Assembly: GCF_000613185.1 (NCBI RefSeq)
Contig: NZ_CCBB010000001.1
Coordinates: 186,001 to 250,000, forward strand
From: Mycolicibacterium cosmeticum
GTDB taxonomy: Bacteria; Actinomycetota; Actinomycetes; Mycobacteriales; Mycobacteriaceae
Direction: 5' to 3'
Length of the DNA: 64,000 nt
The position numbers and the translations under genes were made by a program. The notes below the pieces were generated by a model. That model was not told the DNA's origin. It was given only the letters and a program-made list of their open reading frames with translations, and searched no databases. Within the stretch, counting starts at the first letter, position 1; every line of letters starts with the position of its first letter. Below, in pieces: positions 24,719 through 36,177 of the stretch.

Positions 24719-25401
24719 TTGTAGGCCCCGGCCCGCTGCACCACCAGATCGGCCAGATGGGTGACCACCTCGGACTCGGTCATCGCGCTGGTGTCGACGA
24801 CCAGCGCGTCGTCGGCGGCCCGCAGCGGCGACACCGCGCGGGTGGAGTCCAGGTGGTCGCGCCGCTGCACGTCGGCGAGCACCGCGTCGTAGTCGTCGGG
24901 CAGGCCGTTGGCGACGTTCTGCGCGTTGCGCCGGCGGGCCCGCTCCTGCGCGGAGGCCGTCAAGAAGATCTTCACGTCGGCGTCGGGCAGCACCACCGTG
25001 CCGATATCGCGGCCCTCGACCACCACGGCCCCCTCACCGGCGGCCAGCTCGCGCTGCAACTGCACCAGCCGCGCCCGCACCGCCGGAATCGCCGAGACCG
25101 CCGACACCGCCGCGGTCACCTCGTCGCCACGGATCTCGGCCGAAACGTCTTCGCCGGCAAGGAAAGCCGTGTCGTAGTCGGGGTCGTACCCCACGGCCAG
25201 CTCGGCCTCGTCGGCCACCTCGGCCACCGCGTCGGCGTCGGCGAGGTCGACTCCGGCGCGCAGCACCGCCAGGGTGACAATCCGGTACATGGCCCCGGTG
25301 TTCAGGTAGCGGGCATTCAGCGCGTGCGCCAAACCCCTTGACACCGAAGACTTTCCGGTACCCGCGGGCCCGTCCAGGGCCACCGTCAGCGCCTCACTCA
25401 C
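24715..25401 (-). CDS. cmk: Cytidylate kinase
   Basis: 228 aa. P-loop [18 protein letters not shown] at the N-terminus, then [15 protein letters not shown], a [16 protein letters not shown] block binding CMP, and the lid RARRRNAQN. It converts CMP or dCMP to the diphosphate with ATP. Start ATG 25399-25401 overlaps the stop of rluB by four bases and its own stop overlaps der, so it sits inside a tightly coupled operon. Confidence 0.96.
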   Translation of the reverse strand: MSEALTVALDGPAGTGKSSVSRGLAHALNARYLNTGAMYRIVTLAVLRAGVDLADADAVAEVADEAELAVGYDPDYDTAFLAGEDVSAEIRGDEVTAAVSAVSAIPAVRARLVQLQRELAAGEGAVVVEGRDIGTVVLPDADVKIFLTASAQERARRRNAQNVANGLPDDYDAVLADVQRRDHLDSTRAVSPLRAADDALVVDTSAMTESEVVTHLADLVVQRAGAYK

Positions 25402-26141
25402 ATCCCCACCGCCTTGTACAACTCACCGATCTCCTTGCGGGTCAACACCCGGATACTGCCCGGCCGCATCTCCCCCAGATTCACCGATCCGATATCGGTG
25501 CGCACCAACGCCTGCACCGGGAAACCGACCGCCGCCAGCAGTCGGCGCACGATCCGCTTGCGTCCTTCATGCAGGGTCACCCGCACCAGCGTCTTGCCGG
25601 GCAGGGTGTCGACCACCGCGAAGTCGTCCACATGGGCCGGGCCGTCGTCGAGTTCCACCCCGTCCTTGAGCTTGCGGCCCAGTCCGCGCGGGACGCTGCC
25701 CAGCACGGTCGCGACGTAGGTCTTGGGCACCTCGTAGGAGGGGTGCATCAGCCGGTGCGCCAGCTCACCGTCATTGGTGAGGATCAGCAGTCCCTCGGTG
25801 TCGGCGTCCAGCCGGCCGACGTGGAACAGGTGCTTGTTGCCCCGCACCCGGTGCTCCACCAGGTCGCCGACGCAGGGTCGGCCCCTGTCGTCGGACATGG
25901 TGGAGTGCATTCCGCGTTCCTTGTTGATCGCCAGGTACATCAGGTCGTCGTTCAGTTGGATGCGGGTGCCGTCCACCCGGATCTCGGCGTTCTCCGGGTC
26001 GACCCGGGTGCCCAGCTCGGTGACGATCCGGCCGTCCACCTCCACCCGGCCGTCGGTGATCATCCGCTCGGCGACGCGGCGCGAGGCAACCCCGGCCTGC
26101 GACAGCACCTTCTGCAGTCGCACGCCTTCTGGCTCGGTCAT
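25398..26141 (-). CDS. rluB: 23S rRNA pseudouridine synthase RluB-type
   Basis: 247 aa from ATG 26139-26141 ([17 protein letters not shown]); the longer frame upstream is Arg-rich and not family-like. An S4 RNA-binding domain fills residues 6-65. The catalytic domain has the RsuA/RluB family motif [18 protein letters not shown] with the catalytic Asp, followed by [11 protein letters not shown] and [16 protein letters not shown]. Predicted to modify 23S rRNA near the peptidyl transferase centre. Orthologue of Rv1711. It begins one base after the scpB stop codon. Confidence 0.93.
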   Translation of the reverse strand: MTEPEGVRLQKVLSQAGVASRRVAERMITDGRVEVDGRIVTELGTRVDPENAEIRVDGTRIQLNDDLMYLAINKERGMHSTMSDDRGRPCVGDLVEHRVRGNKHLFHVGRLDADTEGLLILTNDGELAHRLMHPSYEVPKTYVATVLGSVPRGLGRKLKDGVELDDGPAHVDDFAVVDTLPGKTLVRVTLHEGRKRIVRRLLAAVGFPVQALVRTDIGSVNLGEMRPGSIRVLTRKEIGELYKAVGM

Positions 26142-26142
26142 A

Positions 26143-26895
26143 TCAGTCCTTGTCCACATCGATCGCCGGCGGCGCCTCAGGCGCATTACCGGTCGCGTCC
26201 AGCTTCGCGAATCTCGGCTCGTCGCTGAGGTTTTCGCTGAGATCGTCGATCACATCGACATCGGGCAGCAGCGGCGCGATATCGGGCAGATCGGCGAGCG
26301 AGGACAACCCGAGCCGCTCCAGGAACAGCTCGGTGGTCGCGAAAGTCACTGCCCCGCTGTCGGCATCGGTGCCGGCCTCGATGATCAGGCCGCGTGCCAG
26401 CAGCGTGCGCATCACGGCATCGACGTTGACGCCGCGCACCGCACTGACCCGGGCCCGGGTCACCGGCTGGCGATAGGCCACCACCGCCAAAGTCTCCAGC
26501 GCCGCCCTGGTCAGCTTGGAGCGGGCGCCGTCGAGCAGCAACCGTTCCACATACGGGGCGTACCGGGCGCGGGTGTACATCCGCCAGCCACCACCGGCCT
26601 CGCGGAGGTCGATCCCGCTGTCGCGGGCGGTCAGGTCGGCGGCCAGCTGCCGCAGCGTGGCCTCGACCCGTTCGGCGGACTGATCCACCGCCGCGGCCAG
26701 CGCATCCACCGACGCCGGGGCGTCCACCACCAGCAGCAGGGCCTCCAGCACCGCGAGCAGTTCGGCATCGTCGAGCGCGAGGTCTGCGTCGGTCGCGAGG
26801 TCGTCGAGGGTGACGTCGCTGTCGAGTTCGGACGGTTCGGCGACCTCGGTGCCCAGATCGACACGCGTTTCGGTGTCGGTCATGTCGTCGGTCAT
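26143..26895 (-). CDS. scpB: Segregation and condensation protein B
   Basis: 250 aa from ATG 26893-26895, overlapping the scpA stop as ATGA; ATG 26883 is an alternative. After an acidic N-terminal stretch of about 45 residues come the two winged-helix domains of ScpB (LLAVLEALLLVVDAPASVDALAAAV, then LTRAALETLAVVAYRQPVTRARVSAVRGVNVDAVMRTLLARGLI). The acidic end is typical of mycobacterial members. It works with ScpA and SMC in chromosome condensation. Confidence 0.94.
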   Translation of the reverse strand: MTDDMTDTETRVDLGTEVAEPSELDSDVTLDDLATDADLALDDAELLAVLEALLLVVDAPASVDALAAAVDQSAERVEATLRQLAADLTARDSGIDLREAGGGWRMYTRARYAPYVERLLLDGARSKLTRAALETLAVVAYRQPVTRARVSAVRGVNVDAVMRTLLARGLIIEAGTDADSGAVTFATTELFLERLGLSSLADLPDIAPLLPDVDVIDDLSENLSDEPRFAKLDATGNAPEAPPAIDVDKD

Positions 26896-27707
26896 TGGTC
26901 TTCTTCCACTGCGGCGGCGAGGTGTTCGTTGGTAGGCCGATCCCCGGTCCACGAAACCTGGAGCACACCAAGCGGTTCTGGTTGCTCGAATGTTACCGCC
27001 CTGGCCCGGTAGAGCTCCAATAGCGCCAGGAAGCTGCCCACGATCTGCATCACGTCACACCCCGCGACCAGCTCACCGAAGGACGACCACCCGCCGACCC
27101 CGCGCTGCTCCAGCAGCCCCATCAGCCGCATCGCCTGCTCGGGCACCGACACCGGCTGGACGTGCAGGTGGTCCAGCCGCACCGTCGGCACCGGCCGCGG
27201 GGTGAACGCGGACGCGGCGATCTCGGCGAACCGCAACGCGTCCACACCCAGGGTGACCTCGGGTAACAGTTCCTCGAAGCGGGGTTCCAAGGCCACCGAG
27301 CGGGGATAGCTGCGCAGGGCGGCGGCCTCCAGCTCGGCGAACATCTCGGCCACGTGCTTGAACGCCCGGTACTGCAGCAGCCGCGCGAACAGCAGGTCGC
27401 GCACCTCCAGCAGGGCCAGGTCCTCCTCGTCCTGCACCTCACCGGCCGGCAGCAGTCGCGCCGCTTTCAGGTCCAGCAATGTGGCGGCAATCACCAGGAA
27501 CGCCGTCGTCTCGTCCAGCTCCAGCTGGCGGCCGATCTCCTTCGTGTAGGCGATGAAGTCGTCGGTCACCCGGTGCAGGGCAACCTCGGTGACATCCATG
27601 CGATGGGCGAAGATCAACTGCAGCAGCAGGTCGAAGGGACCCTCGAAATTGCTGAGCCGGACCTGGAAACCCGTCTGCGCGGTGGCCGGCTCGGGTTCGG
27701 CGCTCAC
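26892..27707 (-). CDS. scpA: Segregation and condensation protein A
   Basis: 271 aa from GTG 27705-27707, which overlaps the parA-like stop as GTGA; the upstream in-frame ATG would run into that gene and is rejected. The kleisin N-terminus is clear: VRLSNFEGPFDLLLQLIFAHRMDVTEVALHRVTDDFIAY, with ETTAFLVIAATLLDLKAARLLP. The C-terminal winged helix ends with FLALLELYRARAVTFEQPEPLG. It bridges SMC heads and binds ScpB. Confidence 0.95.
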   Translation of the reverse strand: MSAEPEPATAQTGFQVRLSNFEGPFDLLLQLIFAHRMDVTEVALHRVTDDFIAYTKEIGRQLELDETTAFLVIAATLLDLKAARLLPAGEVQDEEDLALLEVRDLLFARLLQYRAFKHVAEMFAELEAAALRSYPRSVALEPRFEELLPEVTLGVDALRFAEIAASAFTPRPVPTVRLDHLHVQPVSVPEQAMRLMGLLEQRGVGGWSSFGELVAGCDVMQIVGSFLALLELYRARAVTFEQPEPLGVLQVSWTGDRPTNEHLAAAVEEDQ

Positions 27708-28585
27708 GAACCGAACCGGTGGATGACCTCGCGAGCCAACGACCGATACGCTTGGGCGCCACCGGATTTCGGCGCCCACGAGGTGATGGGCTCGCCCGCG
27801 ACGCTGGTCTCCGGGAAGCGCACCGTGCGGGTGATGACGGTGTCGAACACCAGGTCCCCGAACCGTTCCACCACCCGCGCCATCACCTCGCGCGCGTTCA
27901 CGGTGCGGGGGTCATACCGGGTCACCAGGATGCCGCTGATGTCGAGTTTCGGGTTCAGCCGGTCGCGCACCTTGTCGACGGTGTCGGTGAGCAGTGCCAG
28001 CCCCCGCAGCGAGAAGAACTCGCATTCGGTCGGGATGATCACCCCGTCGGCGCAGGCCAGGCCGTTGACCGTGAGCAGGCCGAGCGAGGGCTGGCAGTCG
28101 ATCAGCACATAGTCGTAGCGGTCGAGCACCGGGTAGAGCGCGCGGGCCAGCGACTGCTCCCGACCCACCTCGTTGACCAGCTGGATCTCCGCCGCCGACA
28201 GGTCGATATTGCTGGGCACCAGGTCCAGCCCGCTGACCCGGGTCTTGATGAGCACCTGGTCGATCGACACCCGCGGCTCGACCAGCAGGTTGTGCACGGT
28301 GTGTTCCAGCTCGTAATGCGGCACCCCGAGTCCGGCCGACAGGGCGCCCTGCGGGTCCAGGTCCACCAGCAGCACCCGCCGGCCGTACTCGGCCAGGCTG
28401 GCACCCAGGTTGATGGTCGAGGTGGTCTTGCCGACGCCGCCCTTCTGGTTGCACATCGCGATCACCTTGGCGGGGCCGTGGCTGGTGCGCGGGGCCGGTT
28501 CGGGGATGTCGCGGGGCGGCCGGCCGGTGAGGCCCACCTCGGGCTGGGGTTCGATTCCGAGGTGGAGGCTGCCGTCGTCGCTCAT
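27704..28585 (-). CDS. ParA-family chromosome partition ATPase
   Basis: 293 aa. Deviant Walker A CNQKGGVGKTTSTINLGASLA, Walker A' DLDPQGALSAGLG, and Walker B YDYVLIDCQPSLGLLTVNGL, with a 45-residue disordered start. It is the Rv1708 orthologue, a Soj/ParA-like protein encoded with ScpA and ScpB and distinct from the ParA next to the origin. It should use ATP-dependent dimerisation on DNA in segregation or division positioning. It heads the parA-like-scpA-scpB-rluB-cmk-der operon, which reads away from the methyltransferase gene across 89 bases. Confidence 0.93.
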   Translation of the reverse strand: MSDDGSLHLGIEPQPEVGLTGRPPRDIPEPAPRTSHGPAKVIAMCNQKGGVGKTTSTINLGASLAEYGRRVLLVDLDPQGALSAGLGVPHYELEHTVHNLLVEPRVSIDQVLIKTRVSGLDLVPSNIDLSAAEIQLVNEVGREQSLARALYPVLDRYDYVLIDCQPSLGLLTVNGLACADGVIIPTECEFFSLRGLALLTDTVDKVRDRLNPKLDISGILVTRYDPRTVNAREVMARVVERFGDLVFDTVITRTVRFPETSVAGEPITSWAPKSGGAQAYRSLAREVIHRFGS

Positions 28586-28674
28586 GCGGCCCCTTCCTCC
28601 TCGGCGAACATCGCAGCAGAGTCTAGCCGTGGAGATGGGCCTGACACGGCAGACCCGCTGGGTAAGGTCGCGAT

Positions 28675-29424
28675 ATGGGTCTCACACGGCGTGCCCCTTT
28701 CCTGCGCTGGTCGTTCGTGCGGATGGCCTGGGGCTCCCGCAACATCAGCAAAACCGGTCAGATCGGCGATGGGCGGGAGGCAGCGGCCGCCGAATACGTG
28801 TTGCGCGAGTCGCGTCGCGGGGACGTCGACGACGTGCTGGCCGCCATCGACCGGTTCGCCTACGAGCAGTCGTTCCTCATCAACGTCGGCGATGAGAAGG
28901 GCCTGCTGCTCGACGCCGCAGTCCAGCGCGCCAACCCGGCGGTCGCGCTCGAATTGGGCACCTACTGCGGGTACAGCGCCCTGCGCATCGCCCGCGCCGC
29001 CCCGGCCGCGCGGGTGTTCTCCGTGGAGCTGTCCGCGGCCAATGCCGACATCGCCCGCCGGATCTGGGCGCACGCCGGCGTCGGTGATCGCCTGACCTGC
29101 GTGGTGGGCACCCTCGGCGACGGCGGCACCACCCTGGACACCCTGGGCTTCGCGCCGGGCTCCCTCGACTTCGTCTTCATCGACCACGCCAAGGCCGCCT
29201 ACCTCACCGACCTGCAGAGCATCCTCGATCGCGGCTGGCTGCATTCCGGTTCGATCGTCGTCGCCGACAACGTCAAGCTGCCCGGTGCGCCGAAGTACCG
29301 GGCGTACATGAAGGAGCAGCAAGGCTCGTTGTGGGACACCGTGGAGCACCACACCCACGCCGAGTACCAGACCCTGCTGCCCGACCTGGTGCTGGAGTCC
29401 CGGTACCTCGGTGCGGCCGGCTAA
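28675..29424 (+). CDS. SAM-dependent O-methyltransferase (catechol type)
   Basis: 249 aa. The class I methyltransferase motifs are [22 protein letters not shown] (SAM-binding loop), [18 protein letters not shown], and [18 protein letters not shown] (metal-binding Asp of the COMT family). [17 protein letters not shown] follows, with the second metal-ligand Asp-Asn. It is the orthologue of Rv1703c, thought to methylate catechol-like substrates with Mg2+. Its TAA shares three bases with the xerD TAG on the opposite strand. Confidence 0.9.
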   Translation: MGLTRRAPFLRWSFVRMAWGSRNISKTGQIGDGREAAAAEYVLRESRRGDVDDVLAAIDRFAYEQSFLINVGDEKGLLLDAAVQRANPAVALELGTYCGYSALRIARAAPAARVFSVELSAANADIARRIWAHAGVGDRLTCVVGTLGDGGTTLDTLGFAPGSLDFVFIDHAKAAYLTDLQSILDRGWLHSGSIVVADNVKLPGAPKYRAYMKEQQGSLWDTVEHHTHAEYQTLLPDLVLESRYLGAAG

Positions 29425-30364
29425 AGAGCGCGCGGGTGCGCGCCCGCCCACACCTCACGTAACGCGTTGACCGTCACCAGCGTGTAGATCTGCGTGGTGG
29501 TCACCGAGGAGTGCCCCAGCAGTTCCTGCACGACGCGCACGTCCGCCCCGCCCTCGAGCAGATGGGTGGCGAACGAGTGCCGCATGGTGTGCGGTGACAC
29601 CGCGGCGGTGATCCCGGCGTGCTCGGCGGCATCCTGCAACACCTGCCAGGCGCTCTGCCGGGACAGCCGGCCGCCGCGGGCGTTGAGGAAAATGGCCGGG
29701 GTACCCTTACCGCGCCGGGCCAGGTCGGGACGCCCCCGCACCAGGTAGGTGTCCAGGGCCGCGACGGCGGGCCGCCCGATCGGGACTAGCCGCTGCTTGC
29801 CGCCCTTACCCCGCAGCAGCACCGACCGCGATGTGGTGTCGACGTCGTCGATGTCCAGCCCGACGGCCTCGGAGATCCGGGCGCCGGTCGAGTACAGCAC
29901 CTCAAGCAGTGCCCGGTTGCGCAGGCTCAGCGGCCCGTCGGAGTCGCGGTCGCCGCCGACGGCCTCCAACAACGCCACCACCTCGTCGACGGTCAGGCTC
30001 TTGGGCAGCCGGCGTGACGGGGTGGCCGGTTTGACCTCGCGGGCGACGTCGACGTCGACGATGCCCTCGGCGGTCAGGAACTTGTGCAGGCCACGCACGG
30101 CGACCAGCGCGCGGGCGGCCGACACCGCCGACAGCGCCGCCGCGCCGGTGTCCGGGTCGCCCTGGCGCAGCGCGACGAGGAAGTCGCTGACGTCGGACTC
30201 CGAGGCGTCACGCAGATCGGTGATCCCGCGCTCGGTGAGGTGTTCGGTGTAGCGGCGCAGGTCACGCCGATAGGAACTGATGGTGTTGGCTGCCACTCCC
30301 CGCTCGATGACCAGGTGATCGAGATAACCCCGCACCTGGTGTTCGACCGTGCCGACAGCCGTGG

Positions 30365-30368
<4 letters not shown>
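29421..30368 (-). CDS. xerD: Site-specific tyrosine recombinase XerD
   Basis: 315 aa from GTG 30366-30368, overlapping the nudix stop as GTGA. N-terminal core-binding domain [31 protein letters not shown]. The catalytic domain has [19 protein letters not shown] (Arg), [54 protein letters not shown] with His-x-x-Arg and the Tyr nucleophile. With XerC it resolves chromosome dimers at dif. Its place after pyrG and the nudix gene is the conserved mycobacterial order (Rv1699-Rv1701). Confidence 0.95.
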
Positions 30369-32783
<2,415 letters not shown>

Positions 32784-32845
32784 TTAACACCGACTCCGAC
32801 AAGCTGTCGCTGGCGCGCCGGTGGAGGGCGATTACCGGCGTCGCG

Positions 32846-33778
32846 TCACTGCGGCACGGTCACCGAGGAGGCGCCCTGCCCGATGCCGAACTGCCCCGGC
32901 TTGCCGCCGCGCACCAGGTCGGCCAGCGCCAGCACGCTGGTGATCCGGCCGGACTGTGCGTCGACGTCGTCGACGGTGGTCACCGCGGAGGACAGCGCGG
33001 CGTCGGAACGGGTCACCGCCACCGCGGCGGTGCCGGTCGCCGAACCGTCACGCCCGGCCAGCACGGTGCCCGTGCCGTGCGGCGCCAAGGCGGCGGCGAA
33101 GCGGGCCACCGTCGAACCGCGGTTGCCCGCGTCGTCGCCGAGGTTGCCGCCGGTCACGATGAGCGCGGTGTTGGCCGCGCCGATGCGCTGGGCGTCGTAG
33201 GAGATGAAACCCGTCTCGCGCAGCGCGGCCAGCACGGTGTCGCGCTGATCGTCGGCCACCGCCGGCTCCCTGCCGGCCAGCAGTGCGATGCCGAGCAGAT
33301 CACCGGCCTGCGAACCCTGGTCGACCGATTTGGTGGACAGCTGGCGGCCGGCCGGCAGGATGGGCGAGTTCACCACGGACAACAGCTTTTCCGAGGAGTT
33401 GGCGTCGACGAACTGCGGGGTCAGCGCGATGGTGCCGGTGACCGTCGCCCCGCCCTGGGTGGCCAGCCGGGTGACCGAGTCGACGTCGTCGTCGGCGGCA
33501 TCCGGGGTGCGGAAGATGATTACCGACTTGCCGCCGAGGGTGTCGCGCAGGATTCTGGGTGCCATCAGGCTGTCGAATTCGCCTGCAGCTGCCAGCTTTT
33601 CGTTGAGTGCGTTCTTGTCGTCGGTCAGCGTGTTGATCTGCTGGTGCAGGTCGGCCTTGTCCTTGCGCAGCCCGGACAGCACGGTGTCCGAGAGCAGCCC
33701 GGATCCCAGCACCACACCGACGGCCAAGGCCAAGAACACCGCCGCCAGCGAAATCGCATGTGAGCGAAGTGAAATCAT
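32846..33778 (-). CDS. mctB: MctB/SteB-type membrane-anchored protein
   Basis: 310 aa. An N-terminal signal anchor (ISLRSHAISLAAVFLALAVGVVLGSGLL) is followed by a coiled-coil (LRKDKADLHQQINTLTDDKNALNEKLAAAG) and a large extracytoplasmic alpha/beta domain. It is the orthologue of Rv1698, described as an outer-membrane copper-transport protein MctB. In Corynebacterium the equivalent is SteB, paired with SteA in cytokinesis. The gene partner here is steA, 22 bases upstream on the same strand, so both readings remain open. Confidence 0.92.
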   Translation of the reverse strand: MISLRSHAISLAAVFLALAVGVVLGSGLLSDTVLSGLRKDKADLHQQINTLTDDKNALNEKLAAAGEFDSLMAPRILRDTLGGKSVIIFRTPDAADDDVDSVTRLATQGGATVTGTIALTPQFVDANSSEKLLSVVNSPILPAGRQLSTKSVDQGSQAGDLLGIALLAGREPAVADDQRDTVLAALRETGFISYDAQRIGAANTALIVTGGNLGDDAGNRGSTVARFAAALAPHGTGTVLAGRDGSATGTAAVAVTRSDAALSSAVTTVDDVDAQSGRITSVLALADLVRGGKPGQFGIGQGASSVTVPQ

Positions 33779-33800
33779 GCAGCACCCCTTGCCGGCACTA

Positions 33801-34985
33801 TTAGGTCACCAAGCCCTGAACCCAGAGCAGGAAGCGGTTCCAGTAGTCGACCACCCAGTCGAGCACCACGGCGTCGGTGCGCGACACCCACAGCGCGACG
33901 ATCACCGCGATCAGCATGGCCAGCACCAGCAGGGCGACGGCACCCCCGGAGATGCGGCTGCGGTACAGGGTGGCCACGGCCTTGGCGTCGACCAGCTTCT
34001 CCCCCACCTTGAGCCGGGTGAGGAACGTCGACGGGTTGCTCTGCTGCCGGGAGCGGTCGAAGAACTCCTCGATGGTGGCACTGTGCCCCGCGGTGACGAT
34101 GAGCGCGGCGCCGTGGTGGTGGCACAGCAGCAGCGCCAGGTCGGCGGCCGACCCGGCGGCCGGGAAGGTCATCGCGCCGACGCCGAGGTCCTGGATCCGT
34201 TCCAGGCCGGGGGCGTGACCGTCGGCGTCGGCCGGCAGCACCACCTGGGCGCCGCACCGCAGCGCGTCGCTGCTGATGATCCCGGGATCCCCGACGATGA
34301 GCGCCGGCCGGTAGCCGGCCTTGCGCAGGATGTCGGCGCCGGTGCCCACACCGACCAGCACCGGCTGGTACTCCTTGATGAACGGCTTGAGCGCCTTGAG
34401 GTCGTCGGCGGCCGACGGGCCCTCGGCCACGACGACCACGTGCCTGCGGTCCATGTCGACGTCGATGTCGGGGATGCCCATCCCGTCGATCAGCAGCGGG
34501 CTTTCGCTGCGGATGAACTCGATGGTGTTGCCCGCGAAGGCTTCCAGATGAGCCACCAGCCCGCTCTTGGCTTCCACCATGAGCTCGTGGATTTCCAGGT
34601 CGTTGCGTTCGGTCCCGTGCGCGATCCTGCGGTCACCGGAGTAGACGCCGCCGTTGTTGACCCGGACCCGGGCGCCGTCCTTGACCTTCTTGAAGACCTC
34701 GGGCCCCGCTTCGTCGATCAGCACGATGCCGTTGGCCACCAACACCTCCGGGCCCAGGTTGGGGTAGCGGCCCGAGATGGACGGGGACGCGTTGACCACC
34801 GCGGACACTCCCGCCTCCACGAGCGCGTCGGCGGTGATCCGGTCCAGATCGAGGGCGTCGAGGACGACGACGTCCCCGGGCCCGACGCGGCGCAGAAGTC
34901 GGTCGATGTCGCGATCAACGCGGGCGGTACCGATGACGCCCGGCTTTGAGCTGGCATTACGGGATAGCAGCGCTGACATCTTCAT
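33801..34985 (-). CDS. steA: Cytokinetic ring protein SteA
   Basis: 394 aa from ATG 34983-34985 (MKMSALLSRNASSKPG). The N-terminal part has GTARVDRDIDRLLRRVGPGDVVVLDALDLDR. The central nucleotide-binding region (GVGTGADILRKAGYRPALIVGDPGIISSDAL) resembles thiamin pyrophosphokinase folds. A C-terminal TM helix (VALLVLAMLIAVIVALWV) and an amphipathic tail anchor it. Orthologue of Rv1697; in corynebacteria SteA/SteB act at the division site. It is co-transcribed with mctB. Confidence 0.93.
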   Translation of the reverse strand: MKMSALLSRNASSKPGVIGTARVDRDIDRLLRRVGPGDVVVLDALDLDRITADALVEAGVSAVVNASPSISGRYPNLGPEVLVANGIVLIDEAGPEVFKKVKDGARVRVNNGGVYSGDRRIAHGTERNDLEIHELMVEAKSGLVAHLEAFAGNTIEFIRSESPLLIDGMGIPDIDVDMDRRHVVVVAEGPSAADDLKALKPFIKEYQPVLVGVGTGADILRKAGYRPALIVGDPGIISSDALRCGAQVVLPADADGHAPGLERIQDLGVGAMTFPAAGSAADLALLLCHHHGAALIVTAGHSATIEEFFDRSRQQSNPSTFLTRLKVGEKLVDAKAVATLYRSRISGGAVALLVLAMLIAVIVALWVSRTDAVVLDWVVDYWNRFLLWVQGLVT

Positions 34986-35085
34986 GGGGCGATTCTGTCG
35001 GCCAACCCTCAAGTTGAGGTGGAGGCGCGCCGTAACACCAGCCCCACAAGTTTTCTTTTGTCACATCTGCAACAGCCAGAGCGTC

Positions 35086-35607
35086 TCAATCGCGTCTCGC
35101 CGCGTAATGCCGCGCTGCCTTGGCACGGTTGCCGCAGGTGGTCATCGAATGCCAGCGCCGGGTGCCGTTCTTCGACGTGTCGTAGAACCAGAGGATGCAG
35201 TGCGGGTGGTCACACTGCTTGATCCGCTGCGGCGACTCGGCGAGCAACCGCAACAGGTTGTCGGCGGCCAGCCAGCCGGCCAGCCACTGCGATTGCGGCA
35301 CGTCGGGTTCGTCGTGCGGTCCCGTGTCGGTCAGCCGGCGCTTGATGCGCCCGCGCTCGAGCACCTCGTTCAGATCATCGGGCGCCCCACCCTGGACCGC
35401 ACGCAGGACCGCCTCGCGGGTGCGCACCAACGCCGTGCGGGTGCGCTCATCGGCGCTGCAACGGTCGGCCAGGTCGTTGGTCTGCAGCCAGCACCGCAGC
35501 CCGGCCGTATCGGCCAACAGATCCCGCGGGCCCTCGGGTGACATCCAGCGGGTGTTCAACAGATCCAGCGCAAGGGGCTCGCCGACGTGCGGACGCGGAT
35601 CGCGCAT
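35086..35607 (-). CDS. CGNR zinc finger (ABATE domain) regulator
   Basis: 173 aa from ATG 35605-35607 (MRDPRPHVGE). The N-terminal ABATE/ginkbilobin-like domain carries EPLALDLLNTRW. The C-terminal CGNR zinc ribbon is clear: IKQCDHPHCILWFYDTSKNGTRRWHSMTTCGNRAKAARH, with Cys-x4-Cys, then Cys-Gly-Asn-Arg. Members are predicted DNA-binding regulators. It is divergent from a glyoxalase-like gene across 111 bases that contain a perfect palindrome, so it is probably the repressor of both. Confidence 0.9.
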   Translation of the reverse strand: MRDPRPHVGEPLALDLLNTRWMSPEGPRDLLADTAGLRCWLQTNDLADRCSADERTRTALVRTREAVLRAVQGGAPDDLNEVLERGRIKRRLTDTGPHDEPDVPQSQWLAGWLAADNLLRLLAESPQRIKQCDHPHCILWFYDTSKNGTRRWHSMTTCGNRAKAARHYAARRD

Positions 35608-35626
35608 ACCCCAGAGTATCGCACTA

Positions 35627-35650
35627 ACCATCTAAATTGATTTAGATGGT
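35627..35650. promoter_or_regulatory. Perfect 24-bp palindrome, likely CGNR operator
   Basis: Half-site ACCATCTAAAT is followed by TG and its exact reverse complement. It is AT-rich in a GC-rich setting and lies 19 bases upstream of the CGNR gene start and 68 bases before the glyoxalase gene. A dimeric regulator bound here could control both directions. Confidence 0.75.
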
Positions 35651-35718
35651 TGACGGCGGGGGCCGAGTCTGCCTAACCTACAAATGAAACGTCAACGGTT
35701 ACATCTTGGAGGTCCAGC

Positions 35719-36168
35719 ATGACCACTGCCACCACCCCCGGACACGTCGGGCTCAACGTCACCGACCTGGAGCGCTCGGTCGAGTTCTACCGGCGAGCCT
35801 TGGGTTTCGAGCAGCTGGGCATCAGCACCGACGGGGAGCACCGGTACGCGTTCCTGGGTTATGACGGAACCCTGCGACTGACCCTGTGGCAGCAGAGCGA
35901 CGGCGCGTTTTCCACAAAAACACCCGGCTTGCACCATCTTTCGTTCCAGGTCGACAACATCGACGAGGTCAGGACGGTGGAAGCCGCACTCAAGGAGCTG
36001 GGGGCGGCGTTCGCCCACGACGGTGTGGTGGCCCATCGCGAAGGCGCGGCCTCCGGCGGCATCTTCTTCACCGACCCCGACGGCATCCGGCTGGAGGTGT
36101 ACACCCTCAGCGGGGTGGAGGCCGAACCGGCCCCGAGTGGTTCCGCGCCCACGTGCGGATTCTTCTGA
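35719..36168 (+). CDS. VOC family (glyoxalase/dioxygenase-like) protein
   Basis: 149 aa after a GGAGG site. Two beta-alpha-beta-beta-beta repeats of the vicinal oxygen chelate fold are visible: HVGLNVTDLERSVEFYRRALGF and HHLSFQVDNIDEVRTVEAALKELG. Metal-ligand candidates are the two His residues and the late Glu in FFTDPDGIRLEVYT. Likely a detoxifying lyase, dioxygenase or resistance protein; the substrate is unknown. It is followed after nine bases by the flavin-type gene and is probably controlled by the divergent CGNR protein. Confidence 0.85.
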   Translation: MTTATTPGHVGLNVTDLERSVEFYRRALGFEQLGISTDGEHRYAFLGYDGTLRLTLWQQSDGAFSTKTPGLHHLSFQVDNIDEVRTVEAALKELGAAFAHDGVVAHREGAASGGIFFTDPDGIRLEVYTLSGVEAEPAPSGSAPTCGFF

Positions 36169-36177
36169 GTCGCCGCC